In this document: positions 7,299 through 15,805 of the stretch, one piece after another
Position numbering within the stretch: position 1 is the stretch's first letter
Layout: each line of letters opens with the position of its first letter
DNA from: Methanolacinia petrolearia DSM 11571
Lineage (GTDB): Archaea; Halobacteriota; Methanomicrobia; Methanomicrobiales; Methanomicrobiaceae
Direction: 5' to 3'
Assembly (NCBI RefSeq): GCF_000147875.1
Contig: NC_014507.1
Location: 62,001-126,000, forward strand
DNA: 64,000 nt
Notes under the pieces: generated by a model
Seen by the model: only the letters and a program-made list of their open reading frames with translations
The model's database searches: none
What the model was told of the DNA's origin: nothing
Program-made: the position numbers and the translations under genes

Positions 7299-10200
7299 AT
7301 GGCTCTTGTCGAAGGAGACTCCGGGTACGAGCTTTTTTCCCGGATCACCTCACCGTTCGGGAGAAAAGGAAGAGGCAAAGGAGAAAAACGGAAATCGATT
7401 CGCACAACGACTGCCGCGATAATTGCCGTTACCCTTCTCGGGCTGATATTTCTCCTCTATATTCTCTCCTCTGTAAGTCTCGATTCAGGTTTTTCAAGCC
7501 TTGAAGAGAGGCTGACCGGCGACAATGTGATGAGGGCGGCAAATGCGGTGAATGCCGAGGTCGACCGGCTCGATTCAATTGCAAATGCATGGGCCACATC
7601 AGAAGAGCTTCCCGAATTCATCGACAGCGGTGACACTTCGGTCGCACGTACGATATTCACCGACGGGAGGCTTGTCGATGTCGGGGTAAATATTCTGCTT
7701 ATCACCGACTCGGAGGGAAACATCCTGTGGCACAAATACATGAACCTCGACTACGGCCACCAGATGCCGACTCCCAAGAGTCTGCTCTCGCAGATCGCCG
7801 GGCATGAGGATGTGCTTAGCAACGGGACGACAAAAGGAACCTTAATGCTTAATTCAGGGCCGATGCTCATAGCATCCCGCCCTATAACGGATCCGGAATC
7901 GGGCGATCCGTTTGGAAACCTGCTTGTAGGAAGGTATCTTGACAGGAGTGAGGTTTCGTCATTATCAGCGACAACCCAGCTCGATATCTCGGTAATTGAA
8001 AACAAATCGGGTTTCGAGGAATATTTTGAAATTTTCGCGGATAAAGGGGCTGGTAATGCCGCAAACGGCAGCTCCATAATCATCAGCCCCGTCGATGACA
8101 AATACGTTGCCGGATTTTCGGAGATCTATGATATTTACGGCGAACCGGTAGCGGTTCTTCAGGTCACTGAACCGAGAGACGTGACGATTTACGGAAAAGG
8201 CGTCCTCAGCCTGCTGATAATGATGCTCGTACTCGCATCCGTAATCTTCGGTGCGGTCATCCTCGTCCTGATCCAGAGATCGGTCGTATCGAGGCTTGAG
8301 AACCTGAACAGGGAGATCAAAACTGTTGCCATGACAGAGAGTCCTGAAGGCAGGATCAACATCGAAGGCGACGACGAGATATCGTCCGTTGGTTCGGCGA
8401 TCAACATGATGCTGGAGTCGATAGAAAAAGGGAAAGAGCAGTACAGCAGGCTTTTCGACAACGCAAATGACCTGATCTTTACGATCGATGCAGACGGGGC
8501 GTTCGTCTCGGCCAACGGGGCGATGGAGAAAAAAACTGAACTTGAAGACGGGGGGCTTGCCGGCAGAAAGATAGAGGAATTTGTCAGGAACGGCGGAATG
8601 GAAAAGATCCGGCCTCTTCTCGCCGGGAACGGCATGGAGAACAGCGGCAAGACGGAGATAACACTGCTCTCGGCCAGCGGAGAAGAATACCTGGTAGAGT
8701 TCAGCGCCCAGCCCTTAACCGGTTCCGATGAGATGACCGGGTTTTTCGTTATAGCGAGGGATGTCACTGCGAAGAGGAAGGCCGAGGAGGAGCTGAAAAA
8801 CCACAGGAACCGCCTCCGGGAGCTTGTAACGGAGAGAACGGCCCAGCTCGAGCATGCCAACAGCGAACTTGTAAAGGAGGTCGAAGAGAGGATAAGGTTC
8901 GAAGAGAGCCTTGCGGAAGAGAAGGAAAGGCTTTCGGTCACCTTGTCATCCATTGCCGAGGGCGTTATCGCTACGGATCACCTCGGGTATGTGACGCTTA
9001 TCAACAGGGAGGCATCTGCAAAGACCGGGATAAGTGCCGGGAATTCCGAAGGAAAAAGGATTGACAGCATCTTCATGCTCGAAAAAGCAGGCAGGCCGGA
9101 GGACATCGGTTCGATAGTTCTCGATGTTATATCTGACAGGAAGGTCTTCGAGATTAACACCGAGGTCGATCTCTTCGACTCGGAAGGGAATGCGTATCCT
9201 GTTGTCCTGTCTGTCTCACCGCTTACAGACAGGTCCGGGACATCGATCGGTGCCGTAATCGTATTTCGCGAGATATCGGAACGGCTGAGATGGGAGGAGG
9301 AAGTCTTGAGAAGGCAGAAGCTCGAATCGCTCGGAGTCCTTGCGGGAGGGATAGCCCACGACTTCAATAACATACTTACGGCGATCTCCGGGAATATCGG
9401 TCTTGCGAGAAATATGGCCGAAGGAGATGTCGACGTCTCCTCCCGCCTGGAGGAGGCTGAAAAGGCGATATCGAGGGCCAAGGATATCACCCGGCAGCTT
9501 ATTACGTTTTCAAAAGGCGGAGAGCCTGTCAGGCAGGTCCAGGATATAAAGTCGATGATCAGGGAGTCGGCGGAATTTGTCTCTCACGGGAGCAATGTAA
9601 AATTGTACTTTGATATCGCAGACGATCTCTCCAATGTCGAGGTCGACAAGGGGCAGATCAGCCAGGTGATAGAGAACCTTGTGATAAACTCCATACAGGC
9701 GATGGCAGACGGAGGAAATATCTACGTGCAGGCCAGGAATGCAGGCGTAATCTCCGGAAAGGACGGCCTTGAAGACGGAAAATATATCGTCATATCCGTA
9801 AGGGACGACGGCAGCGGAATTCCGGAGGAATACAGGGAAAAGATCTTTGATCCCTATTTTACCACAAAAAAGAGCGGAAACGGGCTTGGGCTTGCATCCT
9901 GCATGTCGATAATAAGGAAGCACGGCGGTGCGGTAAAGCTGATTTCGGAGGTCGGTGTCGGAACCGAATTCAGGATCTACCTCCCCGCGACCGAAAGAAG
10001 TGTTGAGGCCGAAGACGGGCTCTCCGGCGGAATGCTCTCCGGTTCATCGAGAGTTCTCGTGATGGACGATGACAGGAGCATCTATGATACGATACCCCAG
10101 CTTCTGCGGGGCTACGGTTTTGACGTCGAGGCGGCATTGGACGGTGCGGAGGCGATAAGAATCTACCAGCAGTCGAAGATTCTTAAAAAATCCATAGATG

Positions 10201-10445
10201 TCTTTGTTATGGATCTTACGGTTCCGGGAGGCCTCGGGGGAGTTGAAACGATCGCCCTGCTGAGGGAGTTCGATCCCGATATACTCGCAATAGTGTCGAG
10301 CGGGTACTCGAACGATCCGGTCATGGCGGATTTCAGGGAATACGGCTTCGATGCGGTTCTCCCGAAGCCCTATAATATTGAGGATCTCGTGAGGCTTATC
10401 AACAGGCTGGTCTCTGAAAAGGAAAAAAAGGATAAGACCGGTTAA
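7299..10445 (+). CDS. Membrane hybrid histidine kinase (CHASE4-HAMP-PAS-PAS-HisKA-HATPase-REC)
   Basis: A 1048-residue sensor. Membrane helix 1 (about 38-58) and helix 2 (about 300-325) enclose an extracellular CHASE4-type domain. Then come HAMP (about 325-378), PAS (about 380-490), a coiled linker, a second PAS (about 543-660), a HisKA domain with H687 in GGIAHDFNN, an ATPase domain (about 780-897, with DDGSGIP and GLGLA) and a C-terminal receiver (about 917-1043) with D972 in VMDLTVPGG. The start is uncertain: ATG 7299 or TTG 7296, neither with a clear ribosome site. It is divergent from pstS and the PAS response regulator, which suggests a phosphate-linked phosphorelay. Confidence 0.9.
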   Translation: MALVEGDSGYELFSRITSPFGRKGRGKGEKRKSIRTTTAAIIAVTLLGLIFLLYILSSVSLDSGFSSLEERLTGDNVMRAANAVNAEVDRLDSIANAWATSEELPEFIDSGDTSVARTIFTDGRLVDVGVNILLITDSEGNILWHKYMNLDYGHQMPTPKSLLSQIAGHEDVLSNGTTKGTLMLNSGPMLIASRPITDPESGDPFGNLLVGRYLDRSEVSSLSATTQLDISVIENKSGFEEYFEIFADKGAGNAANGSSIIISPVDDKYVAGFSEIYDIYGEPVAVLQVTEPRDVTIYGKGVLSLLIMMLVLASVIFGAVILVLIQRSVVSRLENLNREIKTVAMTESPEGRINIEGDDEISSVGSAINMMLESIEKGKEQYSRLFDNANDLIFTIDADGAFVSANGAMEKKTELEDGGLAGRKIEEFVRNGGMEKIRPLLAGNGMENSGKTEITLLSASGEEYLVEFSAQPLTGSDEMTGFFVIARDVTAKRKAEEELKNHRNRLRELVTERTAQLEHANSELVKEVEERIRFEESLAEEKERLSVTLSSIAEGVIATDHLGYVTLINREASAKTGISAGNSEGKRIDSIFMLEKAGRPEDIGSIVLDVISDRKVFEINTEVDLFDSEGNAYPVVLSVSPLTDRSGTSIGAVIVFREISERLRWEEEVLRRQKLESLGVLAGGIAHDFNNILTAISGNIGLARNMAEGDVDVSSRLEEAEKAISRAKDITRQLITFSKGGEPVRQVQDIKSMIRESAEFVSHGSNVKLYFDIADDLSNVEVDKGQISQVIENLVINSIQAMADGGNIYVQARNAGVISGKDGLEDGKYIVISVRDDGSGIPEEYREKIFDPYFTTKKSGNGLGLASCMSIIRKHGGAVKLISEVGVGTEFRIYLPATERSVEAEDGLSGGMLSGSSRVLVMDDDRSIYDTIPQLLRGYGFDVEAALDGAEAIRIYQQSKILKKSIDVFVMDLTVPGGLGGVETIALLREFDPDILAIVSSGYSNDPVMADFREYGFDAVLPKPYNIEDLVRLINRLVSEKEKKDKTG

Positions 10446-10459
10446 TATTCTTTGTCGGT

Positions 10460-11218
10460 TCAGATCTCGCAGCTTTGTCTGCTGAAGAGTAGCGAGAACG
10501 AATCCGCCGGAAATGAAGACCAGTCCGCGATTTCGCAGGCCGGAGATTTACTGACGGCATTGATTCTCCTGATCTCTCTTTTTATCTTTGCTCTCTCGGC
10601 TTCCAGCCTGATCTTTTCCATGTCCTCCCACCTGTTGACAGGCGATCTTGCGATGTTAAATGCTGCATTTACATCTGCATGACAGATGTACCCGCACTCG
10701 GGGCACTGGAAGACTTTTCTGTGCCTGCGGCCGTGTGCACCGCATCTGCTGCAGATCTGAGAGGTGAACGACGGGTCGACATACAGGACGGGTATACCCC
10801 TGCGGACTGCACGGTTTTCGACCATCTGGCACAGGTGATAGAAGTACCAGTTGTTAATGGAGAAATCCGTGATGATCCCTCTTCTGTTCTTCCTCCTGAA
10901 ACGGCCGCCGGAGAGCCTTTCGAACTTGATGCCGCAGTCGAGATCAGATGCGATCCTAACGATCTCCCTGCTAAGGTATTTGTTGAGATCCCTGAGCTGT
11001 CCGGTCTCTCTTTTATCCAGCCGCTTCAGGTTTCTGGTCTTTTTCCTGTTCTTCAGTTTCTTTCGTTCCCTGTTGAATTCATCGTGGATAAGGCGGGCCT
11101 CTCTCCCGAGTTTTGCAGTAAAGCCGGTATTCGGGTCTGCGACAACTGCAATGTACCCGGTTGTGTTCAGGTCGATTCCAATCCACCGGTCGGACAATTC
11201 TGCCTGTACCTGTGTCAT
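10460..11218 (-). CDS. TnpB-like protein reduced to the RuvC nuclease and zinc-ribbon half
   Basis: The 252-residue protein holds only the catalytic half of an IS605-type OrfB/TnpB. RuvC-I is D16 (GIDLN), RuvC-II is E100 (KFERL), the zinc ribbon is C156/C159/C172/C175 and RuvC-III is D182 (HADVNAA). All active-site residues are intact, but the N-terminal WED/REC region of about 180 residues seen in full-length TnpB is absent. This is not a cut-off open frame: the ATG has GGAGGA eight bases before it and overlaps the stop of a short upstream ORF. It ends 14 bases from the kinase gene, leaving no room for a downstream guide RNA or element end. It is probably a fixed, domesticated gene; an old truncation is the alternative. 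Confidence 0.85.
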   Translation of the reverse strand: MTQVQAELSDRWIGIDLNTTGYIAVVADPNTGFTAKLGREARLIHDEFNRERKKLKNRKKTRNLKRLDKRETGQLRDLNKYLSREIVRIASDLDCGIKFERLSGGRFRRKNRRGIITDFSINNWYFYHLCQMVENRAVRRGIPVLYVDPSFTSQICSRCGAHGRRHRKVFQCPECGYICHADVNAAFNIARSPVNRWEDMEKIRLEAERAKIKREIRRINAVSKSPACEIADWSSFPADSFSLLFSRQSCEI

Positions 11219-11319
11219 GATGTAATTCCTCCTTCGAAATTCATGTGGCTTGAAATTTTTCGCGGGACGATGCTGTCTGAAAAAGAGTATTCGGGTTTAG
11301 TCTGGGTTTTTGGACCCAT
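11215..11319 (-). CDS. Possible 34-codon leader ORF coupled to the RuvC gene
   Basis: A short frame runs from ATG 11319 to TGA 11217-11215, overlapping the RuvC gene start as ATGA. The TATA box at 11341-11352 lies about 25 bases before this ATG, so the transcript would start at or next to it and be leaderless. The ribosome site of the RuvC gene lies inside this ORF. The peptide is polar and matches nothing I know. It may be a regulatory leader peptide, or just an open stretch between TATA box and gene. Confidence 0.4.
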   Translation of the reverse strand: MGPKTQTKPEYSFSDSIVPRKISSHMNFEGGITS

Positions 11320-11340
11320 GTATGATACTTTAACCCGATC

Positions 11341-11352
11341 AAATATATATCT
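11341..11352 (-). promoter_or_regulatory. TATA box of the RuvC gene, next to an inverted repeat
   Basis: AGATATATATTT on the minus strand is a strong TATA box. Just downstream (11291-11337) a nested inverted repeat, CGGGTT/AACCCG outside and TGGGT/ACCCA inside, covers the expected start site. It may be an operator, a 5' mRNA hairpin, or the relic of an IS200/IS605 left-end hairpin. Confidence 0.55.
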
Positions 11353-11466
11353 TGTCGTCAAAAATCAGTATTAGAGGCATAAATTATATTGTCACAGGTG
11401 TTTCAATGAGTTTCGAACTTAATAGAATCTTTTATGATTTTATAACACTCCATTTTAGAATACAGC

Positions 11467-12435
11467 ATGTTTTCGGATATCCAGTTTATTTCCTTCCTTA
11501 ATTATACGATAAGGGCGGTTCTTTTAATCACTGCCGGTATTATTCTCGTAAACCTGATATCCGAAACGGGTGTAATGTCGAAATTTAAGATTATCTCGGT
11601 CCCGCTCTGCCGGATCTCCGGTCTGTCGGAGGAGGCTGTTTTATCTATCCTCTCAATGGTGATAAACCCGACTGCGGGAAAGTCGATGCTCGCAGAATAC
11701 CACAGGGCCGGAAAGGTCGGGAAGGAGGAGATCGTTCCGTCGCTCATCATCGGGACTTTCCCGGCAGTATTCGGGGAATCGATATTCAGGGCCCAGTTCC
11801 CGACGGCGGTTGTAATCCTCGGCCCTGTCCTGGGAGGGATCTACACCTTCTTCAACCTGTTCTCCACCTTTATTCAGGTAATCGGGGCGCTGATATACAC
11901 CAATCTTGTGCTAAGGAGGAAAAGATCGGTTCCGGAGAAGGAGTACGAGAAGGTCGAGGCGGCTGAAAAGCTGAAGAGACCTGATATGAAATCGCTGAAG
12001 AAGGCGGTTGAAAAATCCAAAAAGCCGCTGAAGAAGATCATACCGATCACGATAATTACGATGATCGTCTTCTGGCTGCTGGGCGTGGCGGGCGTCCTCA
12101 ACTGGCTTTCGGTTATATTCGATCCCATTTTGAACCTTATCGGCCTTCCCGGTGAGGCATCGGCCGCACTCCTCGCCCAGTTCATGCACTTTTCTGCGGG
12201 GTATACAGTCGTCGGATCGATGGTGGACACCGGAATGCTCGACTTCGGCCAGGCACTCGTGACCCTCATTCTCGGGAGCATGATCCTTATAACGATGATA
12301 TACCTGAAGTACTCGGTTCCGCTGTATATCGGAATGTTCGGGAAGGACGGAATCAGGGTCGCAGTCATCGCCTACTCGGCAAGCATGGCGGCGAAGGTGA
12401 TCTGCATCGCAATCGTGATGGCGATCTTTTTTTGA
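11467..12435 (+). CDS. Nucleoside-recognition (Gate) domain membrane protein
   Basis: This 322-residue integral membrane protein carries two Gate-type blocks (about residues 15-130 and 185-320), split by a basic cytosolic linker near residues 145-190. The pattern ISGLSEEAVLSILSMVINPTAGKSM in the first half and GLPGEASAALLAQF in the second is that of the nucleoside-recognition/SpmAB-like proteins common in methanogens. The substrate is unknown. The TATA-like TTTTATGATTTTATAAC about 30 bases before the ATG, with no ribosome site, suggests a leaderless transcript. It is convergent with the lipoprotein gene downstream. Confidence 0.85.
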   Translation: MFSDIQFISFLNYTIRAVLLITAGIILVNLISETGVMSKFKIISVPLCRISGLSEEAVLSILSMVINPTAGKSMLAEYHRAGKVGKEEIVPSLIIGTFPAVFGESIFRAQFPTAVVILGPVLGGIYTFFNLFSTFIQVIGALIYTNLVLRRKRSVPEKEYEKVEAAEKLKRPDMKSLKKAVEKSKKPLKKIIPITIITMIVFWLLGVAGVLNWLSVIFDPILNLIGLPGEASAALLAQFMHFSAGYTVVGSMVDTGMLDFGQALVTLILGSMILITMIYLKYSVPLYIGMFGKDGIRVAVIAYSASMAAKVICIAIVMAIFF

Positions 12436-12457
12436 AAAATTATTGATATAATGCAGG

Positions 12458-12868
12458 TTATTCAACCTTTATAAGCCAGAAAGCATTTTTTTGCCTGTAT
12501 TCCCCTTCGGATTTGAGTTCACCTAAAAGAACGACTTCTTCACCGTTTGAAAGTCCTGAGACATCGACTGCCGGACGTGAGGTCTTATTGTCCTCGACCA
12601 TCATGTCGTACCAGACGTCGATCTTCTCCCCTCCCGATGTAAGGTGGAAGCACAGGCAGTTGAGTATACCGAGATCGCTTACCACCCCGTTAACATAAAC
12701 AGGTGTGTCGTATTCCGGATTTGCGAGGAGTTCACCTACGGAAACGCTTTCATTGTCCGTATACTGGTCTTCATCGGTGCACCCGGAGACAAGGAGCAGG
12801 GCAGTAAGAAGCAGGATGCAGGTTCCCCATTTTGCCAGGCATGAGGGGATATCGTCCTGAAAGATCAT
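12458..12868 (-). CDS. OB-fold lipoprotein
   Basis: A 136-residue protein with a signal segment (about residues 14-30) ending in the lipobox LLVSGC, so it is likely anchored on the outside of the membrane. The mature part looks like a small OB-fold domain (VSVGELLANPEYDTPVYVNG, then NGEEVVLLGELK), as in tRNA_anti-like/NirD-type extracytoplasmic OB proteins. A CLCF motif gives one pair of close cysteines. Partner and ligand are unknown. It stands alone downstream of mch. Confidence 0.75.
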   Translation of the reverse strand: MIFQDDIPSCLAKWGTCILLLTALLLVSGCTDEDQYTDNESVSVGELLANPEYDTPVYVNGVVSDLGILNCLCFHLTSGGEKIDVWYDMMVEDNKTSRPAVDVSGLSNGEEVVLLGELKSEGEYRQKNAFWLIKVE

Positions 12869-12988
12869 ACTGGTGTTTTTGGAGTTTCATATTTATTATA
12901 TTTCTACTGGCAGATTGTACCGGGGAAACCGGTCTTTTTGCGGGTTTAATTCGAAAATACGCCATGATCCCGGGTTTAAATTGGTACA

Positions 12989-13011
12989 AAAAAGGGGAAT
13001 CTGAAAAAAAT
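12989..13011 (-). terminator. Oligo-T terminator after mch
   Basis: On the minus strand T7 follows the mch stop directly, and T6 lies a further 10 bases downstream, the usual archaeal terminator form. A small hairpin ACCGG/CCGGT with a five-base loop lies further on, near 12918-12932. Confidence 0.6.
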
Positions 13012-13959
13012 TTAGAGAAGCCCGAAGGATTTGAGTGTTACTTCGGGGTTGATAGCGCCTACGCGGTAGACGACGCCTTCTGATAATTCGTTTATGACGA
13101 CCTCTGCCGGCGAGAAGAGGTTCGTGTCTATCTGGTAGAAGTCAAAGTTCGCCTTCTTGAACGTGTCGTAGAACGGCTCTCCGTATGACGAGGACTTGTT
13201 GGACGGGATCTTGTCGAGATAGTCCTTGATCTCCGGTGCTCTCATCGTGAGGTAGATCTGGCCGTGGTAGATGGTTGCATCGTTCGTGCATCCCATTGCC
13301 CTTGTCGAATCCTTCTTCACAGGGGGAATCGGGGCGGTTCCCATCGCGGACTCGACCTTCTTCGTATCGAAGCCGAGCTCGTTGAGCTTGTAGATTGCTG
13401 TCTCTACACAGCGGCCCGAGACCTGAATAGAACCGACGATCGATGCCGTAGGTGCGACGACCGCACATACGTTCGCGACATCGACACCGCACTTCTCGGC
13501 TATGTTCTCCATGACCTCTCCGTTGGGGAGCTTGTCGGACTCGAGACAGATGACCGCATAGTCGCTCTCATCCTCGTATTCGATGACTTCGTATGTGTGC
13601 TTGGGCATCAGCGAGAGTGCACGTGCCGGGCCGCTTCCCATCGCGAAGAAGTTGCCGACCTTTACAGTCCATCCGGCCTTCTGTGCGCCGAGGCAGGAGA
13701 TTGCCGGGAAGTCGGTGTTTACATCGATGAACGGCATGGGAATTTCGTTTATTTTGCCGTTCCTGAACGTAATCTCCGAGAGGCCGCCCATGCAGATCTC
13801 AGTAAAACGCTTTCCTGCCTGGTATCCTCCTATTGCACTTACACCACAGTCGACTAAACGTGCACCGTTGTCGAGCTGGTGGAACTCAACATTGTAATCC
13901 TCCGGAAACTCCGCGAGGTCCTCAAAAAGATCGAGAGCAATTTCATTGACACTTATCAT
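13012..13959 (-). CDS. mch: Methenyltetrahydromethanopterin cyclohydrolase
   Basis: The 315-residue Mch catalyses the reversible conversion of formyl-H4MPT to methenyl-H4MPT, the third step of methane formation from CO2, in the cytosol. The family pattern is clear across the whole length (NGARLVDCGV, ICMGGLSEITF, PMPFIDVNTD, FFAMGSGPARAL, VSGRCVETA). I place the start at the ATG 13959, which has AGGAGG eight bases before it; the upstream in-frame ATG would add eight residues and include that site. It is transcribed alone, as often in methanogens, with a strong TATA box behind it. Confidence 0.97.
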   Translation of the reverse strand: MISVNEIALDLFEDLAEFPEDYNVEFHQLDNGARLVDCGVSAIGGYQAGKRFTEICMGGLSEITFRNGKINEIPMPFIDVNTDFPAISCLGAQKAGWTVKVGNFFAMGSGPARALSLMPKHTYEVIEYEDESDYAVICLESDKLPNGEVMENIAEKCGVDVANVCAVVAPTASIVGSIQVSGRCVETAIYKLNELGFDTKKVESAMGTAPIPPVKKDSTRAMGCTNDATIYHGQIYLTMRAPEIKDYLDKIPSNKSSSYGEPFYDTFKKANFDFYQIDTNLFSPAEVVINELSEGVVYRVGAINPEVTLKSFGLL

Positions 13960-13997
13960 GAATAATCCTCCTGAATCTAACATTGAACCAGCAAAAG

Positions 13998-14010
13998 TTA
14001 TAATATTTTT
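13998..14010 (-). promoter_or_regulatory. TATA box of mch
   Basis: AAATATTATAAC on the minus strand lies about 45 bases before the mch ATG, which leaves a leader of about 20 bases containing the AGGAGG site. A start separate from cdc6 fits a highly expressed gene. Confidence 0.6.
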
Positions 14011-14030
14011 TAAATGACTCTGGAGGCGAG

Positions 14031-15164
14031 TCAGTCGAGAATCTCGAGTACACGGGCCGGATCGTACCTGAGCGTGATTAATCTCGTCCGGCCTCTGCCT
14101 TCGCGATAGTTCAGGTTCAAAAGCCTCATCGCGTCAAGCTTTTTGACGATTTCGTAGTACCTCGTATAGCCCATCTTCCGGCTCTCTTTGATCAGTTCGA
14201 ATATCGCCCCTGCAGAGAGCTCTTTTTTGTCCATACTGTTCTCTGCAATGATTTTCAGCACGTCTCTCTCCTCGTCTTTGAGTGTCTTTGCAGTATGGGA
14301 GAGGTGCAGGTATTTCGAGATCTCATATGCGCGGCAGATATCCTCCCTCTCAAGGCTTCTTCTTGCGTCGTTCTCCGCGTAAAGGGTCGCTCTCTTGAGC
14401 AGGTCGATTCCTACCCTGAGGTCGCCGAGATTAGCGGTCTGTTCGACGACGAGATCGAGCATGGCCTCGTTTACAACGTTCGGGTAGAGGCCCTGCTGTA
14501 TCCTCTGGTTTAGGATCTCGTGGATCTCGTCCTCCCCGTAAGGCGGGAAGTAGATATCGGTCGGCCGGAATACGGACGAAACCCTGCTGTCGACCTCCCT
14601 CATCAGATCGACGCCCATGTCGGATATTATGGCGATTACCCCGATCCTGACTCCTTCATAGGATTCGTGAGCCCGGAGGAGGGTGTACAGGACCTTGTTG
14701 ATCTCGTTTTCGTAAAGAAGATAGTTTGCATCGTCGAGGCAGACGAGGAGGACAGCGTCCTTGTCGAGTATCAGTTTGCAGACCGAGTCGAAGAGAGACT
14801 TGAAAGAAGTCCCGGAAGCAGGCGGCTGCTGCCCCGAAAGCTTCCTGTAGATCCTTGAAAATATTGCGAACTTGGTGTTTTCAATCTGGCAGTTGACGTG
14901 TACCGGGATTATCCTGTGAGTGGCTTCTTCGATATCCAGGAAAAGCTTCTTTATGCTCGTCGTCTTCCCCGTGCCCGGGGGCCCCCTGCATATGGTATTG
15001 AGCGGTCTTGCACCCTTCATGCCGGGCCTGACCTGAAATGCGAGCTCCCTCATCTGGGTGTCGCGGAAATTGAACTGCTCGGGGACAAAGTCGATCTCGA
15101 ATACCTCGGGGTCACGAAACAGCGTCTCCTCCCACATGAGCAGATTCTTCTTCATATTAGACAT
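14031..15164 (-). CDS. cdc6: Orc1/Cdc6-type replication initiator
   Basis: This AAA+ protein has Walker A GPPGTGKTTS near residue 65, a Walker B of unusual form (LLVCLDDANYL instead of the common LDEID), a sensor/arginine region (VDSRVSSVFRP) and a C-terminal winged helix (about residues 290-377) for DNA binding. It should recognise origins and load the MCM helicase. I start at ATG 15164, behind AGGTGAAA; a GTG two codons upstream overlaps that site. I could not find clear origin-recognition-box repeats in the short flanks, so an origin here is not supported. It precedes mch on the same strand. Confidence 0.9.
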   Translation of the reverse strand: MSNMKKNLLMWEETLFRDPEVFEIDFVPEQFNFRDTQMRELAFQVRPGMKGARPLNTICRGPPGTGKTTSIKKLFLDIEEATHRIIPVHVNCQIENTKFAIFSRIYRKLSGQQPPASGTSFKSLFDSVCKLILDKDAVLLVCLDDANYLLYENEINKVLYTLLRAHESYEGVRIGVIAIISDMGVDLMREVDSRVSSVFRPTDIYFPPYGEDEIHEILNQRIQQGLYPNVVNEAMLDLVVEQTANLGDLRVGIDLLKRATLYAENDARRSLEREDICRAYEISKYLHLSHTAKTLKDEERDVLKIIAENSMDKKELSAGAIFELIKESRKMGYTRYYEIVKKLDAMRLLNLNYREGRGRTRLITLRYDPARVLEILD

Positions 15165-15232
15165 TTTCACCTGAAACCTATTAATTCATGCCTTAGGCGG
15201 TGTGAAAGAAAGTATGCGTTCGCAGTCCGCCT

Positions 15233-15703
15233 CTATTTCTGCATCTCCTCGAGGCATTTCTTGCAGAGCGAGCGTCCCATGAAGATCTGCGAGAGCTGCT
15301 CCTCGGCCTTCGAGATCGGCCTTCCGCACGAAGAGCATGTAAACCCTGTATTTTCAACAGGTTTTTCCTCCGGCAAGGGCTTTTCCTGAGCCGGTTCCGA
15401 GACAGGAATTGCGGGTTCGGCCGGAGTTTGAAGGATCTCAGGTGCCGGATACGTCTCCTCTTCCACTATATTGGTAATTACCGGCTCCCCGGGATTCTCC
15501 AGCACCCTCCTCCTGTAGTTGTCGATCCTCTTCTTCGTCTCCGGGTCGTTTCTCCCGAACCTGGAGAGAACGCTGTCGAGGTATTCTATAAGCTCGTCGG
15601 CATCGCAGCCGTCTTTTGCCTCCCCTTCGACCTCGACCTTCAGGTTCTCGTAGTTCTCAAGATTTACCGTAATTCCGATTGATAGCTTCCTTTTTTCGCT
15701 CAT
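15233..15703 (-). CDS. Hypothetical protein with C-terminal C4 zinc finger
   Basis: The 156-residue protein has an N-terminal alpha/beta part (about residues 1-75, including EVEGEAKDGCDADELIEYLDSV). A proline- and glutamate-rich linker (about 78-118) follows, and then a C-terminal zinc finger of the form CSSCG...CKKC (about 121-152). It resembles small archaeal zinc-ribbon proteins of unknown role. It lies directly upstream of cdc6 on the same strand with about 70 bases between, so cotranscription is possible. An inverted repeat AGGCGG/CCGCCT (15195-15232) follows its stop. Confidence 0.6.
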   Translation of the reverse strand: MSEKRKLSIGITVNLENYENLKVEVEGEAKDGCDADELIEYLDSVLSRFGRNDPETKKRIDNYRRRVLENPGEPVITNIVEEETYPAPEILQTPAEPAIPVSEPAQEKPLPEEKPVENTGFTCSSCGRPISKAEEQLSQIFMGRSLCKKCLEEMQK

Positions 15704-15805
15704 GTATATTCCTGCACTGAATTATTCGTTTTCAGGTTATCGATGATCTGTATTATTGCGTCCCGGAACAAAAGAGTATTCAGGTTCTGCCGGGCGGCTA
15801 TTTCT

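Noticed and set aside
8189-9490. Two long minus-strand frames (254 and 170 codons) inside the hybrid kinase gene
   Set aside because: They are serine-rich antisense shadows of a gene with complete HAMP, PAS, HisKA and ATPase motifs.
10679-11374. A 231-codon plus-strand frame opposite the RuvC gene
   Set aside because: The minus strand carries all RuvC and zinc-ribbon motifs; the plus frame has no recognisable domain.
13983-15233. A replication origin beside cdc6
   Set aside because: The flanks are short and I found no repeated origin-recognition boxes or long AT-rich unwinding element; the short inverted repeats there fit ordinary regulatory or terminator roles.
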